NCBI RefSeq assembly: GCF_008180615.1
Contig: NZ_VTEH01000002.1
Span: 188,076 to 252,075 of the forward strand
DNA from: Rossellomorea vietnamensis
Lineage (GTDB): Bacteria; Bacillota; Bacilli; Bacillales; Bacillaceae_B
DNA: 64,000 nt
Direction: 5' to 3'
The notes beneath the pieces are model-generated. The model ran no database searches. It was not told where the DNA came from and was given only the letters and a program-made list of their open reading frames with translations. Every line of letters begins with the position of its first letter. Position 1 is the first letter of the stretch. Of this stretch, positions 1-7,878 are shown in pieces. Made by a program: the position numbers and the translations under genes.

Positions 1-85
1 GGCTGGGGTATTTTCGGGTAAGCTTGATTGAATACAGAGGGCCAGTGTGACGTCCGTTTTATATGATGGATTAGGATGAGATTTG

Positions 86-735
86 CGGGACATTGAGATT
101 CATTTTTTTGATAGTTAACGGCCCAGGAGCAGGATTTACGGGCCATTGAGATTTGCTTTTTGTACGGATAACGGCTCGGAAACGGGATTTGCGGGCCATT
201 GAGATTTGCTTCTTTGATGGATAACGGCCCGGTAACCGTATTTGCTGGCCATTGAGATTTGCTTTTTGTACGGATAACGGCCCGGAAACGGGATTTACGG
301 GCCATTGAGATTTGCTTTTTGTACGGATAACGGCCCGGAAACGGGATTTGCGGGCCATTGAGATTTGCTTCTTTGATGGATAACGGCCCGGTAACCGTAT
401 TTGCGGGCCATTGAGATTTGCTTTTTGTACGGATAACGGCCCGGTAACCGTATTTGCTGGCCGTTGAGATTTGCTTTTTGTACGGATAACGGCCCGGAAA
501 CGGGATTTGCGGGCGATTGAGATTTGCTTTTTGTACGGATAACGGCCCGGAAACGGGATTTGCGGGCCATTGAGATTCACTTTTTGTACGGATAACGGCC
601 CAGAAACGGGATTTGCGGGCCATTGAGATTCACTTTTTGTACGGATAACGGCCCGGAAACGGGATTTGCGGGCCATTGAGATTTGCTTTTTTACGGTTAA
701 CGGCCTGGAAGAGGAATTCCCGGGCCGAAACCGAG
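86..735. repeat. Tandem array 1, 53-bp period, about 12 units
   Basis: Units start at about 86, 139, 192, 245 and so on to 669, each exactly 53 bp, with a partial unit at 721. Each unit carries GGCCCG and CGGGCC arms that can pair over a 13-nt loop, and a competing CCCG-GAAA-CGGG tetraloop hairpin. Units differ by a few bases, with two recurring versions (TTTTTGTAC and TTCTTTGATGG), so the array has diversified by unit shuffling. Long open frames cross the array on the minus strand, but the period is not a multiple of three and nothing about them looks like a protein. It fills the region downstream of ysdC. Confidence 0.95.
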
Positions 736-855
736 AAAGCTCTATCGCCAACGTAAATTCAAACCTCTCATCTATCATTTATTATTCATCCCTGCATTAA
801 TGCCGATTTGTCCCATACCTCAGCAGCCTCAGTAAATCAATTAGAAGCACAACAA

Positions 856-886
856 AAAAAGAGACCCTCAAAAGGTCTCTTTTTCA
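856..886 (-). terminator. Rho-independent terminator of ysdC
   Basis: AAAGAGACC and GGTCTCTTT arms around a 7-nt loop, with a T run on the minus-strand side, directly after the ysdC stop codon. Confidence 0.85.
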
Positions 887-891
887 ACAAA

Positions 892-1977
892 TCAATCAAA
901 CGTAATTTTAGCAACAGTGTCTTTATCAAGACGCTTGATGACTTCCGTGATTAGTTTCACTGCATTTTCGTAGTCATCACGGTGAAGCATCGCTGCATGA
1001 GAGTGAATGTAGCGTGTTGCAATCGTGATGGAAAGTGCGGGGACACCATTTGCCGTCAAATGGATAGCGCCTGAATCGGTTCCGCCGCCTGCAATCGCAT
1101 CGAACTGGTAAGGGATGTTGTTTTCATCTGCAATATCCGTAACAAAGTCACGAAGGCCTTTGTGTGAAACCATGGATGCATCATAAAGAATGATCTGCGG
1201 GCCTTCACCCATTTTGCTTTGTGCTTCTTTTTCAGAAACACCAGGAGTATCGCCGGCGATTCCGACATCGACACCAAATGCGATGTCCGGCTTGATTTTA
1301 GAAGCAGAAGTTCTTGCGCCGCGAAGGCCGACTTCTTCTTGGACGGTTCCAACACCGTATACGACGTTTGGATGGTTTTCGCCTTTTAATCCTTTTAGGA
1401 CATCGATGGCAATCGCACAGCCGATACGGTTATCCCAAGCTTTGGCTAAAAGCATTTTATCATTGTTCATTACAGTGAATTCGAAGTAAGGAACAACCAT
1501 GTCACCAGGCTTAACGCCCCACTCTTGTGCTTCGTCACGGCTTGAAGCTCCGATATCGATGAACATGTCTTTGATATCAACCGGCTTTTTGCGTGCTTCC
1601 GGAGGCAGGATGTGAGGCGGCTTTGAACCGATTACCCCTGTGATATCTCCTTTGTTTGTTACGATTGTCACACGCTGGGCCAGCATCACCTGCGACCACC
1701 AGCCGCCGACTGTTTGGAAACGAAGGAAGCCTTTGTCATCAATTTGAGTAATCATGAATCCGACTTCATCAAGATGGCCGGCTACCATGATTTTTGGACC
1801 GTTTTCATCGCCGACTTTCTTAGCTATCAAGCTTCCAAGATTATCAGTTGTGATTTCATCTGCGAAAGGTTCTATGTATTTCTTCATTACTTCTCTTGCT
1901 TCGCGCTCATTACCTGGCACACCTTTAGCATCTGTCAAATCTTTCAGCATGCTTAGTGTTTCGTCTAGTTTCGCCAT
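892..1977 (-). CDS. ysdC: M42 family metallo-aminopeptidase YsdC
   Basis: A 361-residue cytoplasmic M42 peptidase, the family of large TET-type dodecameric aminopeptidases and glutamyl aminopeptidases that trim peptides. Visible co-catalytic metal motifs are GHLDEVG (His68, Asp70), AWDNRIG near residue 178, QEEVGLRGA near 214, GVDVG, and a late [11 protein letters not shown] with the last metal-binding His. Length is normal for the family (about 360). The start is ATG with an AGGGGGT ribosome site. Its place beside ysdB and ysdA matches B. subtilis, which is why I prefer ysdC over the paralogue ytoP. It is followed by its own terminator and a long repeat array, so it is the last gene of its transcript. 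Substrate range cannot be read from the sequence. Confidence 0.93.
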   Translation of the reverse strand: MAKLDETLSMLKDLTDAKGVPGNEREAREVMKKYIEPFADEITTDNLGSLIAKKVGDENGPKIMVAGHLDEVGFMITQIDDKGFLRFQTVGGWWSQVMLAQRVTIVTNKGDITGVIGSKPPHILPPEARKKPVDIKDMFIDIGASSRDEAQEWGVKPGDMVVPYFEFTVMNNDKMLLAKAWDNRIGCAIAIDVLKGLKGENHPNVVYGVGTVQEEVGLRGARTSASKIKPDIAFGVDVGIAGDTPGVSEKEAQSKMGEGPQIILYDASMVSHKGLRDFVTDIADENNIPYQFDAIAGGGTDSGAIHLTANGVPALSITIATRYIHSHAAMLHRDDYENAVKLITEVIKRLDKDTVAKITFD

Positions 1978-2104
1978 TATTTCGACCCCCTAATGATTTT
2001 ATGTACCACTGAATATAATAACAAATTATCAGAATTTATTCAAAAAATTTGCATATAACACAGCAGCTACCGTTAGATTTCCTCTATCAGCAAATAATAT
2101 CCTG

Positions 2105-2593
2105 TCAGTACCCTTGTTCCTGGCGCCTGTAGTTCACTTCATTTTTCTGCTTATAAGCCTGTACTACTTCCTCATGTGAAAAACCAAGAGACTCCCCTAA
2201 ATAAAAGTATTGATGCACAAGCTGGTCATACTCGGTCACTGACCTTTTGGACGTAAAATCATTGATGGATTGATACACCTTCAGGAACTGCTCTGTAAGA
2301 CCGGCATCCCTGTAGCTCGCATCCCTCAGCTTGAAATTTTTGATGCCAAGCTCAATTCCCAAAGATAAAATGAAATGGACGCCATCTACAAATTCTTCAA
2401 GAATGACATCCTTTTCTGAAGAAGATTTCTTGCTCCAAAATTTAAAACACCTTGTTTCATTGGCCAGCTCCCCGATCTCCACCAGCAGAGCCAGCGTTTT
2501 CTCCTGAAACAGGTCCTCTTCTTCCAGCCCATGTTCCTTTTCAATATATGTATCCAGTGCTTTCTGCATTTGAAATAACTCATTAATATTCAT
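2105..2593 (-). CDS. Dimeric (all-alpha) dUTP diphosphatase
   Basis: About 162 residues, cytoplasmic. It resembles the all-alpha NTP pyrophosphatase superfamily (dimeric dUTPase, MazG-like): conserved EIGELANETRCFKFWS supplies the metal-binding acidic residues and EEFVDGVHFILSLG the second helix with Glu and Asp. Expected role is hydrolysis of dUTP to dUMP and PPi, keeping uracil out of DNA and supplying thymidylate synthesis. I chose the internal ATG at 2593 because AGGAAGAGG lies about 7 bases upstream; the longer frame to 2626 would start inside that ribosome site. It stands alone between ysdC and ysdB and has no obvious B. subtilis chromosomal orthologue at this place. A generic MazG-like activity is the alternative. 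Confidence 0.82.
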   Translation of the reverse strand: MNINELFQMQKALDTYIEKEHGLEEEDLFQEKTLALLVEIGELANETRCFKFWSKKSSSEKDVILEEFVDGVHFILSLGIELGIKNFKLRDASYRDAGLTEQFLKVYQSINDFTSKRSVTEYDQLVHQYFYLGESLGFSHEEVVQAYKQKNEVNYRRQEQGY

Positions 2594-2702
2594 GATTATC
2601 CTCTTCCTTTCTAAAAGTACCCTCATAAAATCCTTCTTCAGCCCCGAACACTATACCATACTGTGCAGTCTGCTGAAAAAAATAATTTTTTTTCAATTTA
2701 AA

Positions 2703-2728
2703 TGAAACTTTTTTCCGGCTCAATCGTA
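2703..2728 (+). promoter_or_regulatory. SigW-type promoter of ysdB
   Basis: TGAAAC at 2703-2708, a 16-base spacer containing a T run at its start, then CGTA at 2725-2728. This is an exact match to the extracytoplasmic-function SigW consensus (TGAAAC, N16, CGTA). ysdB is a known SigW regulon member in B. subtilis, so the site and the gene support each other. Confidence 0.85.
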
Positions 2729-2776
2729 GAGAGAAATGGATGTACTATGCAGTGTGATTGTCTGGAGGGTTAAACG

Positions 2777-3178
2777 ATGCTGATACTGATTAGGATTTTG
2801 GTCTTTTTACTTATTATTTATCTATTATACCGCGCCTTTAAATACGTTGTGAATCCAAAGCGCAAGTTGGAATTAGCTTCAGAACAGAAGAAATTCTACT
2901 TCCTCGACGATCAAGAAAATGTCAGGAAAAACTTCCTGGTCACTTATAAAGGTGTTTTATTTCAGGGAGAGAAGTACCTGGGTACTACAGAACGCGCCTT
3001 TGAGGTTGTTTCTATTTTTGTTTGGGTTGAAAATGCCAACCTATTAAAAGGAATCAGCTATGAAGACCTGAAATATGTAGAAACAGAAATATTGGAGAGG
3101 TACCCCAATGCCTCGATTGACTGGAAAAGTCCTTTAAAAGAGTTTATTAACAAAAAACAGGAACCGGAAATGGAATGA
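2777..3178 (+). CDS. ysdB: SigW-regulated membrane protein YsdB
   Basis: A 133-residue protein with one N-terminal membrane helix (residues 2-22, very Leu/Ile-rich) followed by a basic stretch NPKRK and a charged cytoplasmic-type domain. Sequence and position next to ysdA and ysdC fit YsdB, a cell-envelope stress protein of unknown biochemical function. GGAGGGTTAAACG precedes the ATG at 2777. A textbook SigW promoter lies 50 bases upstream, so expression should rise with envelope stress such as antibiotics or alkali. It is transcribed alone and ends in its own terminator. Confidence 0.88.
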   Translation: MLILIRILVFLLIIYLLYRAFKYVVNPKRKLELASEQKKFYFLDDQENVRKNFLVTYKGVLFQGEKYLGTTERAFEVVSIFVWVENANLLKGISYEDLKYVETEILERYPNASIDWKSPLKEFINKKQEPEME

Positions 3179-3203
3179 CCATTCCCCCGGCTCCTGTTTT
3201 TTA
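3160..3203 (+). terminator. Terminator of ysdB
   Basis: AGGAACCGG pairs with CCGGCTCCT across the stop codon, followed by TTTTTT. Confidence 0.75.
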
Positions 3204-3226
3204 GGCTCTTCTCTAAAACTATAATT

Positions 3227-3799
3227 TTATGACGGCTGATGAAAGAACTCCCGCCACTTAATCACTTTCACTTTTTCCCTCAAGGTATAAAACAGCAGAC
3301 ACAACCCCAATAGAATCATCGCGATAATCCCAGGGGTAAAATCGGAAATGAATTCACCAAACACGGTATAAAAGAACGCCAGGGGCAGGTTTGCCAGAAA
3401 AGAACTTTTCAAATAGTCCCCCAGTGCTGGCCTTCTTTCCATCAAACAAACATTCAAAAGTTGATAATGAACAAAAGGCACAAGCCTCAAAACCGCAATC
3501 TGCCCGACTGTCAGAACCGCCCCCTGCCCAAACCACTTTTGTTTAAGATTTAACAGCTTTTGATTCAGACCGGGAAACATTTTTAATATAAAATAAGAGC
3601 CTGCTGACAGCAATGTTAATCCAGCCAGAGAATACAAAGTGCCAAAAACACTGCCAAATAGAATGCCCCCGACTATACAAACCAGGACCACGGGTATAAA
3701 AATAAATTGCCTGACGATATGAAATAAAATGAATGCGAGGGGAGCCAGCCATCCGCTTGCTTCAATAAAAGTAAACACAAAGGCATATCTATCATCCAT
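3227..3799 (-). CDS. TVP38/TMEM64 (VTT/DedA-like) membrane protein
   Basis: A 190-residue integral membrane protein with about five hydrophobic segments. The VTT signature is visible: PVVLVCIVGGILFG in the first half and LRLVPFVHYQLLN (a version of the R-x-x-P-x-x-x-x-x-x-N motif) in the middle, with the residues GEFIS before the last helices. B. subtilis has a family member, ytxB, near thrS and dnaI, so this may be a relocated ytxB, but the identity is not certain. The family is associated with lipid scrambling or transport and envelope homeostasis. ATG at 3799 follows AGAGGTGGGGG. It is probably cotranscribed with ysdA upstream or on its own; the gap of 83 bases holds no clear terminator. 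Confidence 0.8.
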   Translation of the reverse strand: MDDRYAFVFTFIEASGWLAPLAFILFHIVRQFIFIPVVLVCIVGGILFGSVFGTLYSLAGLTLLSAGSYFILKMFPGLNQKLLNLKQKWFGQGAVLTVGQIAVLRLVPFVHYQLLNVCLMERRPALGDYLKSSFLANLPLAFFYTVFGEFISDFTPGIIAMILLGLCLLFYTLREKVKVIKWREFFHQPS

Positions 3800-3882
3800 G
3801 CCCCCACCTCTTTTCTACATGTTACTACAGCATATACAATGGTACGAGCTGTTAGAACAAGACATCCTATCTCAGCACATTT

Positions 3883-4170
3883 CTATCCTTGATAAAAGAC
3901 AAACGCAAGGGCTGAATAACTGATCAGCTGCCCAACTGACAATGCCGGAAGACCATATTTAAAAACATTATGTTTCGTCTTATGCCTGAACACTCTCATC
4001 CCGGCGAAACAGCCGGCTGCTCCCCCAAGAAACGCTGCCTTCCAAATCGAACTTTCTTTTATCCTGTATTTTTGCTTCTTCGCCCTGGTTTTATCATTAG
4101 CCATGATCATATAACCCATTAGGTTCATAATAATAAAATACGTGATTAATAGTATTAGTGCTGTGTTCAT
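3883..4170 (-). CDS. ysdA: DUF1294 membrane protein YsdA
   Basis: 95 residues with two to three membrane helices (residues 3-24, about 45-60, about 72-92). The DUF1294 pattern is clear: N-terminal helix, then MxNDKxRAKKQKYRIKE, GGAAGCFAGMRVFRHKTKH and a final hydrophobic stretch. The gene neighbours rplT in B. subtilis as here. Function is unknown. RBS AAAAGAGG lies ahead of ATG 4170. Confidence 0.88.
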   Translation of the reverse strand: MNTALILLITYFIIMNLMGYMIMANDKTRAKKQKYRIKESSIWKAAFLGGAAGCFAGMRVFRHKTKHNVFKYGLPALSVGQLISYSALAFVFYQG

Positions 4171-4339
4171 TAGCTAATGCCTCTTTTCAAGTTTATCGTG
4201 ACTATAAAATTTAAACCTTCATTACTTTAATTATAAAGGAAGAATGCCATGCCGCAACAACTGAATATTTACCTGTTCTTCTCATTTTTAAGCTAATTAA
4301 TATCACTCATTTAGGAATACTATTCTTGAGGTGTTATCC

Positions 4340-5017
4340 ATGATTAGATTCATAATTCCGTTAGTAACAATCCTTTTATTAGTTCCTCCTATAATGGCAG
4401 ATGCAGCCATGCCAGGGTATTCTGTTGCTGCTCAACATGAAGAAGAAAATATCGTTTTATACGGCAAGGAAATGAATGACTTATATTATGACTTTAAAGT
4501 TGATTTCAAAGGGGCTGTCTTTTCAAGACCTTTCTGGATCAATGTTACTAATCCTGCATATGCTCCAAAAATTTACTATCATGATATAAATAGGGATAAC
4601 AGGAACGAATTAATCATCATTTTAACAAGAGGGTATGGTACCGGTGTTCTAGACCAGGAAGTTTATGTTTTTCACCTAGGCACTAAGCGGTTCAAGGAGG
4701 TTTTGGTAGACTCGCCGCTAGCCATTGTCAACAAAAATATAAGAACCAGTCTTTCCCCCTCCAAAGCAGAAATCAGTATCGGAAATAAACATTATTCATT
4801 CAATGTTAAAAAATTGAATCTGCTTCCTGAGACCTTGTTTGAAGAGATAAATCTTGTCAGCATTATTAACTATGAGGTGAAAGATCACAAATTGACTGCC
4901 ACGCTGCATCCCCAGTTTTCGCCTGGTGCTTTTGTTGGAAATATAATAATTACTTATGAGTTTCGTGACAATATGTACCAAGCGGAAAAAATTGAATTTA
5001 AGTTAGAGAATGAATGA
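4340..5017 (+). CDS. Putative secreted protein of unknown function
   Basis: About 225 residues. An N-terminal signal peptide (MIRFIIPLVTILLLVPPIMADAA) with a likely cleavage after ADA predicts export. The mature part has a repeat-like segment DINRDNRNELIIILTRGYGTG resembling the Asp-rich loops of VCBS/FG-GAP beta-propeller blades, as seen in many Bacillus secreted proteins that bind calcium. I do not recognise the family. ATG at 4340 is preferred over a GTG at 4331 because TGAGGTG is placed correctly for it. It lies between the divergent ysdA and the rplT operon, with no operon partner. Confidence 0.7.
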   Translation: MIRFIIPLVTILLLVPPIMADAAMPGYSVAAQHEEENIVLYGKEMNDLYYDFKVDFKGAVFSRPFWINVTNPAYAPKIYYHDINRDNRNELIIILTRGYGTGVLDQEVYVFHLGTKRFKEVLVDSPLAIVNKNIRTSLSPSKAEISIGNKHYSFNVKKLNLLPETLFEEINLVSIINYEVKDHKLTATLHPQFSPGAFVGNIIITYEFRDNMYQAEKIEFKLENE

Positions 5018-5164
5018 GTTGAGCAGCGTTGGTCGAATAGGCCAACGCTTTATCTGATAGCTGGCAAAAATGAATTACTTTATCTATTCATAAACAAACT
5101 TAGCCGAATCTTTCTGTGTTGGGAAAAGGGACATTATCAACTAGTCAATGACTTCGTGCTCATT

Positions 5165-5425
5165 AATAGCGGGAAAAATTCCCCTTAATTTAATGATAGC
5201 ACCGAAAAACAGCTTGAATAGAGGGAGAAATTCCCCTTATTTCACTCAAAACACTAGAAAACAAGTGCTTTTTTGTTAATAAGGGGAAATACTCCCCTTA
5301 TTTACCAATAAACTGTACTCAAAGCTATGATTAATGGGAAAAATTCCCCTTAAATAAAGAATAGAACCGAAAATAGTTAAACTAGAGGAAAAAATTTCTC
5401 TTAAAGCACTATTGCATTTCTCCCC
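5165..5425. repeat. Array 7a, left part: GGGGAAA/TTCCCCTT hairpin units
   Basis: The CCCCTTA motif recurs at 5181, 5233, 5294, 5346 and in degraded form near 5398, giving steps of 52, 61, 52 and 52 bp. Each unit centres on a palindrome of the type GGGGAAATnCTCCCCTT. A second copy of the same array lies at 59.8-60.0 kb with the same 52-62-52 step pattern. The array continues after the GC-rich element at 5600-5690. Confidence 0.85.
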
Positions 5426-5429
5426 CTTC

Positions 5430-5596
5430 ACGTAAAGGGATTGGAACGGAATGCGTGCGACCTCCTGCGGGACTAGCGGGACAGGTGAGACCCCGCAGGC
5501 AAAGCCGAGGAGGCTCACCGCCCGCCCCGCGGAGTCGTGCGGCTGGAGTGGAAATCCATCACTTTTCCATAGCCACAATCTTTACGAAAACAGCCT
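5430..5596 (-). repeat. GC-rich dispersed element, copy 1
   Basis: A block rich in CGGGGCGGGCGGTGAG and CCTGTCCCGCTAGTCCCGCAGG type sequence, about 130 bp of core with AT-rich flanks ending near CAATCTTTACGAAAACAGCC. Four other copies occur at 11.4, 38.3, 46.1 (split) and 61.5 kb. It sits inside array 7a and divides it. Orientation is opposite to the copies at 11.4, 46.1 and 61.5 kb. It has no coding capacity and looks like a non-autonomous, MITE-like repeat. Confidence 0.9.
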
Positions 5597-5599
5597 TTT

Positions 5600-5690
5600 A
5601 ATAATAAGGGAAAAATTCCCTTATTCACTAACAAAAGGAGCTCCAATTTACAATTAACGGTAAAATCTTCCCTTATTTCTCTCCTTACGA
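5600..5690. repeat. Array 7a, right part
   Basis: AATAAGGGAAAAATTCCC at about 5602 and GGTAAAATCTTCCCTTATT at about 5659 match the last two units of the related array at 59926-59995, so this is the continuation of the array beyond the GC-rich element. Confidence 0.8.
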
Positions 5691-5745
5691 ATGCAGCTGC
5701 AAAACCTCAACGCTAATAGAGCCTTCCACTTTTTATAGATACATA

Positions 5746-5780
5746 CAAAAAAGCCATCCTCCAAGGAGAATGGCTTTTAT
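5746..5780 (-). terminator. Terminator of the infC-rpmI-rplT operon
   Basis: AAAAGCCATTCTCC and GGAGGATGGCTTTTTT arms with a short TT loop on the minus strand, just past rplT. Confidence 0.9.
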
Positions 5781-5788
5781 AAAGTGAA

Positions 5789-6148
5789 TTACTTGTTGTT
5801 TTGAGATTTTGCAGCTTCTGCTAATTGAGCAAATGCTTTTTCGTCGTTAACAGCAAGCTCAGCAAGCATTTTGCGGTTCACTTCGATACCTGCAAGTTTA
5901 AGACCATGCATCATGCGGCTGTAAGAAAGACCATTCATGCGTGCAGCTGCATTGATACGAGTGATCCAAAGCTTACGGAAGTCGCGCTTTTTCTGGCGAC
6001 GATCGCGGTAAGCATACATATAAGATTTCATAACCTGCTGGTTAGCTACTTTGTATAATGTATGTTTTGAACCGTAAAAACCTTTTGCTAATTTAAGAAC
6101 TCTTTTGCGACGTCTGCGTGTTACTGTACCGCCTTTTACACGTGGCAT
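5789..6148 (-). CDS. rplT: 50S ribosomal protein L20
   Basis: 119 residues, the normal L20 length, starting [15 protein letters not shown] with a highly basic N-terminal tail and the conserved [11 protein letters not shown] segment. It binds 23S rRNA early in 50S assembly and, in B. subtilis, also represses its own operon by binding the infC leader. It is the last gene of infC-rpmI-rplT, 32 bases after rpmI, with GGAGG ahead of ATG 6148. Confidence 0.98.
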   Translation of the reverse strand: MPRVKGGTVTRRRRKRVLKLAKGFYGSKHTLYKVANQQVMKSYMYAYRDRRQKKRDFRKLWITRINAAARMNGLSYSRMMHGLKLAGIEVNRKMLAELAVNDEKAFAQLAEAAKSQNNK

Positions 6149-6180
6149 ATAATTTCCCTCCTAGTGTTAAATCTTCGATA

Positions 6181-6378
6181 TTATAAGTTGTCAAGCATGT
6201 GACGAATGCGTTTGAAATCACCTTTAGAAACTACAGCGCCTTTACGTAGCTTACGCTTTTGCTTCGTAGATTTGTTAGCGAATAAATGGCTTGTATAAGC
6301 ATGAGAGCGTTTCAATTTTCCAGAACCTGTCTTCTTAAAACGCTTAGCTGAGCCGCGGTGAGTTTTCATTTTTGGCAT
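6181..6378 (-). CDS. rpmI: 50S ribosomal protein L35
   Basis: 65 residues, basic, starting [21 protein letters not shown], the diagnostic L35 N-terminus. Structural component of the large subunit. Middle gene of the infC operon; GAGGAGG is 7 bases before ATG 6378. Confidence 0.98.
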   Translation of the reverse strand: MPKMKTHRGSAKRFKKTGSGKLKRSHAYTSHLFANKSTKQKRKLRKGAVVSKGDFKRIRHMLDNL

Positions 6379-6399
6379 GTGAAATTCCTCCTCGATCCA

Positions 6400-6915
6400 T
6401 TACTTTTCATTAATAGGTGCTAAAACTAAGAACATACTGCGTCCTTCCATCTTTGGCTTCGATTCTACTGTAGAAAGATCTTTACATGCTTCAGAGAAAC
6501 GATCCAGTACGCGTTGGCCGATTTCTTTATGAGTAATGGCACGGCCTTTAAAGCGGATAGAAGCTTTTACTTTATCTCCTTTTTCAAGGAACTTGCGAGC
6601 ATTGCGAAGCTTAGTGTTAAAATCATGTTCTTCGATACCAGGGCTCAGACGAACCTCTTTCAAATTGATGATTTTCTGGTTTTTGCGAGCTTCTTTCTCT
6701 TTCTTCTGCTGCTCGAACTTATACTTGCCATGGTCCATGATACGGCCCACTGGCGGTTTTGCATTCGGAGCAACCAATACAAGATCAAGGTTCACACGTC
6801 CAGCGATTTCTAATGCTTCATTTTTGGATTTAATTCCAAGCTGCTCTCCATTTTGGTCAATCAAACGGATTTCACGAGCGCGTATGCCTTCGTTAACGAA
6901 CATGTCTTTGCTAAT
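6400..6915 (-). CDS. infC: Translation initiation factor IF-3 (ATT start)
   Basis: IF-3 binds the 30S subunit and checks start-codon and initiator tRNA pairing. The N-domain ([20 protein letters not shown]), linker and C-domain ([23 protein letters not shown]) are complete. The first in-frame ATG (6903) has no ribosome site; four codons upstream an ATT at 6915 sits 6-7 bases after GGAGGTGG, reading Ile-Ser-Lys-Asp-Met. A rare AUU start is conserved for infC and underlies discrimination-based autoregulation in E. coli; here the same is inferred. Product 171 residues. An L20-type leader precedes the gene. Confidence 0.95.
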   Translation of the reverse strand: MSKDMFVNEGIRAREIRLIDQNGEQLGIKSKNEALEIAGRVNLDLVLVAPNAKPPVGRIMDHGKYKFEQQKKEKEARKNQKIINLKEVRLSPGIEEHDFNTKLRNARKFLEKGDKVKASIRFKGRAITHKEIGQRVLDRFSEACKDLSTVESKPKMEGRSMFLVLAPINEK

Positions 6916-6924
6916 AGTCAGCCA

Positions 6925-7162
6925 CCTCCAAGGTTAATTAAGAATACTGTGTTTGGGTCAAGATCAGCATTGAGCAAATAGCTGCAGGGCAAGAATGTAT
7001 GTTGGTTTTAAGCCATAAAAAAATGCCGGTGGCAAAAGCACACCCGCATTATAAGACGTAAACGTCATAAAGTACATTTCGTAAAACCTGCCAACTGCCT
7101 AGTGCGTCAATCAGGTGAGAAGCGGGTAGCTCCTTCTTTACCGCAAACTGTATTCAATTACC
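6925..7162 (-). promoter_or_regulatory. L20 leader (ribosomal protein autoregulatory leader)
   Basis: The transcript leader of infC is about 240 nt. On the minus strand it contains GCGGGTG-tgcttttgcc-ACCGGCATTTTTTT (about 7019-7052), a GC hairpin with a T run, which is the attenuator that L20 binding favours in the Bacillus L20 leader. Upstream sequences can pair alternatively. Position before infC-rpmI-rplT and the terminator shape are what I see; the L20 mechanism is from the known family. Confidence 0.82.
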
Positions 7163-7168
7163 TTAGTT

Positions 7169-7198
7169 ACTATATCATAATCAGTCTTACACTGTCAA
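7169..7198 (-). promoter_or_regulatory. SigA promoter of infC operon
   Basis: TTGACA at 7193-7198, an 18-base spacer, and TATAGT at 7169-7174 on the minus strand, placing the start at the head of the L20 leader. Confidence 0.7.
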
Positions 7199-7334
7199 AT
7201 GATCGCTTTCTTTTGCAACAAGATTTATCTTATCAAAAGTCTGCCCAGAACGCAATAGCTTTTCTGCAAAAATGTTTGAAAAGTCATTTTTGGGGCTAAA
7301 GAATAGTAGCAGAAATTTCAAAGGAGTGTTTTTT

Positions 7335-7811
7335 ATGAAAAAATTATTCACCGTCGGTACGGCACTTTCAATAACACTCATGCTCGGCGCCTGCCAGGAT
7401 TCAGAAGAAGGGCAAAATGAGAGCCAGGAGGAAGTACAAAATCCCGAAGAAGGCCAAGATGCTGATACAGTGATTGCGTACGACTATTTTGATATGAAAG
7501 TTGATTATCAAGACCTTGAAAATGCTTATGCAGTTGAATACGAAAAAGAAGGAGAAGGCCAGGACGTCGATATTACTGATAACATTAACAATAAAGAATA
7601 CGATACCACAGATGACAGCGTAGCGTTTGGAGACATCCAGCCTGCTTTCAGCGAGTTGGAATTTGATGAAGATACTCCTGATGAAGAAGTAGCTCAACAG
7701 CTTGTTGATGCATTTGGACTGAGAGAAGACTATGAAAGAATCGAACTCGAGGTCGACTTTACCGAGGGCGGAGAGAAAAACTTCACGATCGAAAACCCAT
7801 CGAATTCTTAA
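7335..7811 (+). CDS. YusW-like lipoprotein
   Basis: 158 residues. A lipoprotein signal peptide (MKKLFTVGTALSITLMLGAC) ends in lipobox LGAC, predicting diacylglyceryl modification of that Cys and anchoring outside the membrane. The mature protein is very acidic (long Glu/Gln/Asp linker) followed by a domain starting YDYFDMKVDYQDLENAYAVEYE that resembles the YusW-like domain of Bacillus. Function of that domain is unknown. ATG 7335 is chosen because AAGGAGTG lies 8 bases upstream; the longer frame from 7272 has no ribosome site. Monocistronic, convergent with thrS and sharing its terminator. Confidence 0.75.
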   Translation: MKKLFTVGTALSITLMLGACQDSEEGQNESQEEVQNPEEGQDADTVIAYDYFDMKVDYQDLENAYAVEYEKEGEGQDVDITDNINNKEYDTTDDSVAFGDIQPAFSELEFDEDTPDEEVAQQLVDAFGLREDYERIELEVDFTEGGEKNFTIENPSNS

Positions 7812-7837
7812 TCAATAATCTATAAATGATGTATTTT

Positions 7838-7870
7838 AAAAAGGCCGTTCCTTTATGGAAACGGCCTCTT
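7838..7870. terminator. Bidirectional terminator between lipoprotein gene and thrS
   Basis: AGGCCGTTCC and GGAAACGGCCT arms around TTTAT, with T-rich and A-rich flanks; usable from both convergent genes. Confidence 0.85.
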
Positions 7871-7878
7871 TGCTGATG

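Noticed and set aside
71-778. A 235-codon minus-strand frame across array 1, plus an overlapping 91-codon frame
   Set aside because: Both are by-products of a 53-bp repeat that happens to lack stops; they have no ribosome site or plausible protein character, and period 53 shifts the reading frame each unit.
892-1977. Naming the M42 peptidase ytoP
   Set aside because: Neighbours ysdB and ysdA point to ysdC.
7272-7334. N-terminal extension of the lipoprotein
   Set aside because: The signal peptide and lipobox start at Met 7335, which has the ribosome site.
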